DNA of 64,000 nt. Source: UBA4416 sp046594225. Lineage in GTDB: Bacteria; Bacteroidota; Bacteroidia; B-17B0; Aurantibacillaceae. This document shows positions 63,836-64,000 of this stretch, one piece after another. Each line of letters begins with the position of its first letter. The stretch's first letter is position 1. Location of the stretch: contig JBKJPW010000111.1 in the NCBI GenBank assembly GCA_046594225.1, forward strand, positions 11,500 to 75,499, in the 5' to 3' direction. The notes below the pieces were generated by a model. The model was not told the DNA's origin. It ran no database searches and saw only the letters and a list, made by a program, of their open reading frames with translations. A program made the translations under genes and the position numbers.

Positions 63836-64000
63836 TCATTTATCCTTCTTTTTTAAAGCTTCTATTTTTTGTAACTCTTCAATATCCATATTATCTTTTG
63901 GTCTACCAGTTCCAATCTTAGAAATAATCAAATGTTTTATATTTATAAAAGGAACTTTTAATTCATCTATTTCAGTTATTATTTTTTGAGCATAAGCTTC
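63836..64000 (-). CDS. Nucleotidyltransferase-like protein, C-terminal part (truncated by window edge)
   Basis: The reverse strand is open from the edge to a TGA at 63836 (54 residues). The visible part reads ELKVPFINIKHLIISKIGTG, then RPKDNMDIEELQKIEALKKK. The pattern K-x-x-TGRPKDxxDxEEL is typical of the C-terminus of DUF6036/AbiEii-like nucleotidyltransferases, some of which are toxin parts of toxin-antitoxin pairs. Start and catalytic GS motif lie outside the window. Confidence 0.5.
   Translation of the reverse strand, partial: EAYAQKIITEIDELKVPFINIKHLIISKIGTGRPKDNMDIEELQKIEALKKKDK

Overview
The window is AT-rich chromosomal DNA from a member of the Bacteroidota, probably a flavobacterium-like lineage; the order is not certain. 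The evidence is a TonB-dependent receptor with an N-terminal carboxypeptidase-like domain, an LptD gene divergent from an N-acetylmuramoyl-L-alanine amidase, an AddB-like PD-(D/E)XK nuclease, a CusA/CzcA pump fused to a TolC domain, TAnnTTTG-type -7 promoter elements and no obvious Shine-Dalgarno sequences. I see no rRNA, CRISPR array, prophage or intact insertion sequence. One tRNA is present (tRNA-Ser, GGA).

Layout. 1-3450: the start of a LolC/E-type permease gene, a NamZ-family muramidase and a lipoprotein alpha/beta hydrolase. 3521-4340: tRNA-Ser followed by about 700 bases of debris, including a transposase-like scrap and an internally deleted DUF4256 pseudogene. 4341-8120: a giant CheB-CheR-PAS-kinase-receiver fusion. 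8385-16350: a Na/Pi cotransporter, a coiled-coil lipoprotein, a TonB receptor, a flavodoxin-fold oxidoreductase and a LytS/LytTR two-component pair. 16357-35156: mostly housekeeping and envelope genes (Maf, a UbiA-family prenyltransferase, LptD, amidase, phosphoesterase, thiolase, HMA chaperone, lipid kinase, TsaB, a TolC/HlyD pair and an AddB-like nuclease), interrupted by one cassette-like lone gene at 23806-24288.

35163-48659 is the most notable region. Two Crp/Fnr paralogues, three universal stress proteins, a lysine-2,3-aminomutase-like radical SAM enzyme, an acetyltransferase-nitrilase fusion, aspartate decarboxylase (PanD), a ribosome hibernation factor, a DUF389 membrane protein, a ClC chloride channel/antiporter and an NhaP-type antiporter lie together with very small ORFs. 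Three intergenic Fnr-like palindromes sit in it: TTGACAATTGTCAA twice and TTGATACCTATCAA once. One of them lies at about -42.5 from a predicted start site. I read this as a Crp/Fnr-controlled quiescence, low-oxygen or osmotic-stress island, possibly including a beta-amino-acid pathway.

48789-55622 returns to core genes: an RsmH-like methyltransferase, FabD, alanine dehydrogenase and a WcaF-like acetyltransferase. 55623-63516 is a metal-handling accessory region: a 23-cysteine four-helix-bundle copper protein, a DUF4396-like protein, a broken SRPBCC gene, and a CzcB plus CzcA-TolC efflux system with a His-rich secreted protein. About 1.65 kb of it lies between the 3' end of the WcaF-like gene and a diverged second copy of that same 3' end. 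This looks like a footprint of insertion by recombination with foreign DNA. The window ends in the 3' part of a nucleotidyltransferase-like gene.
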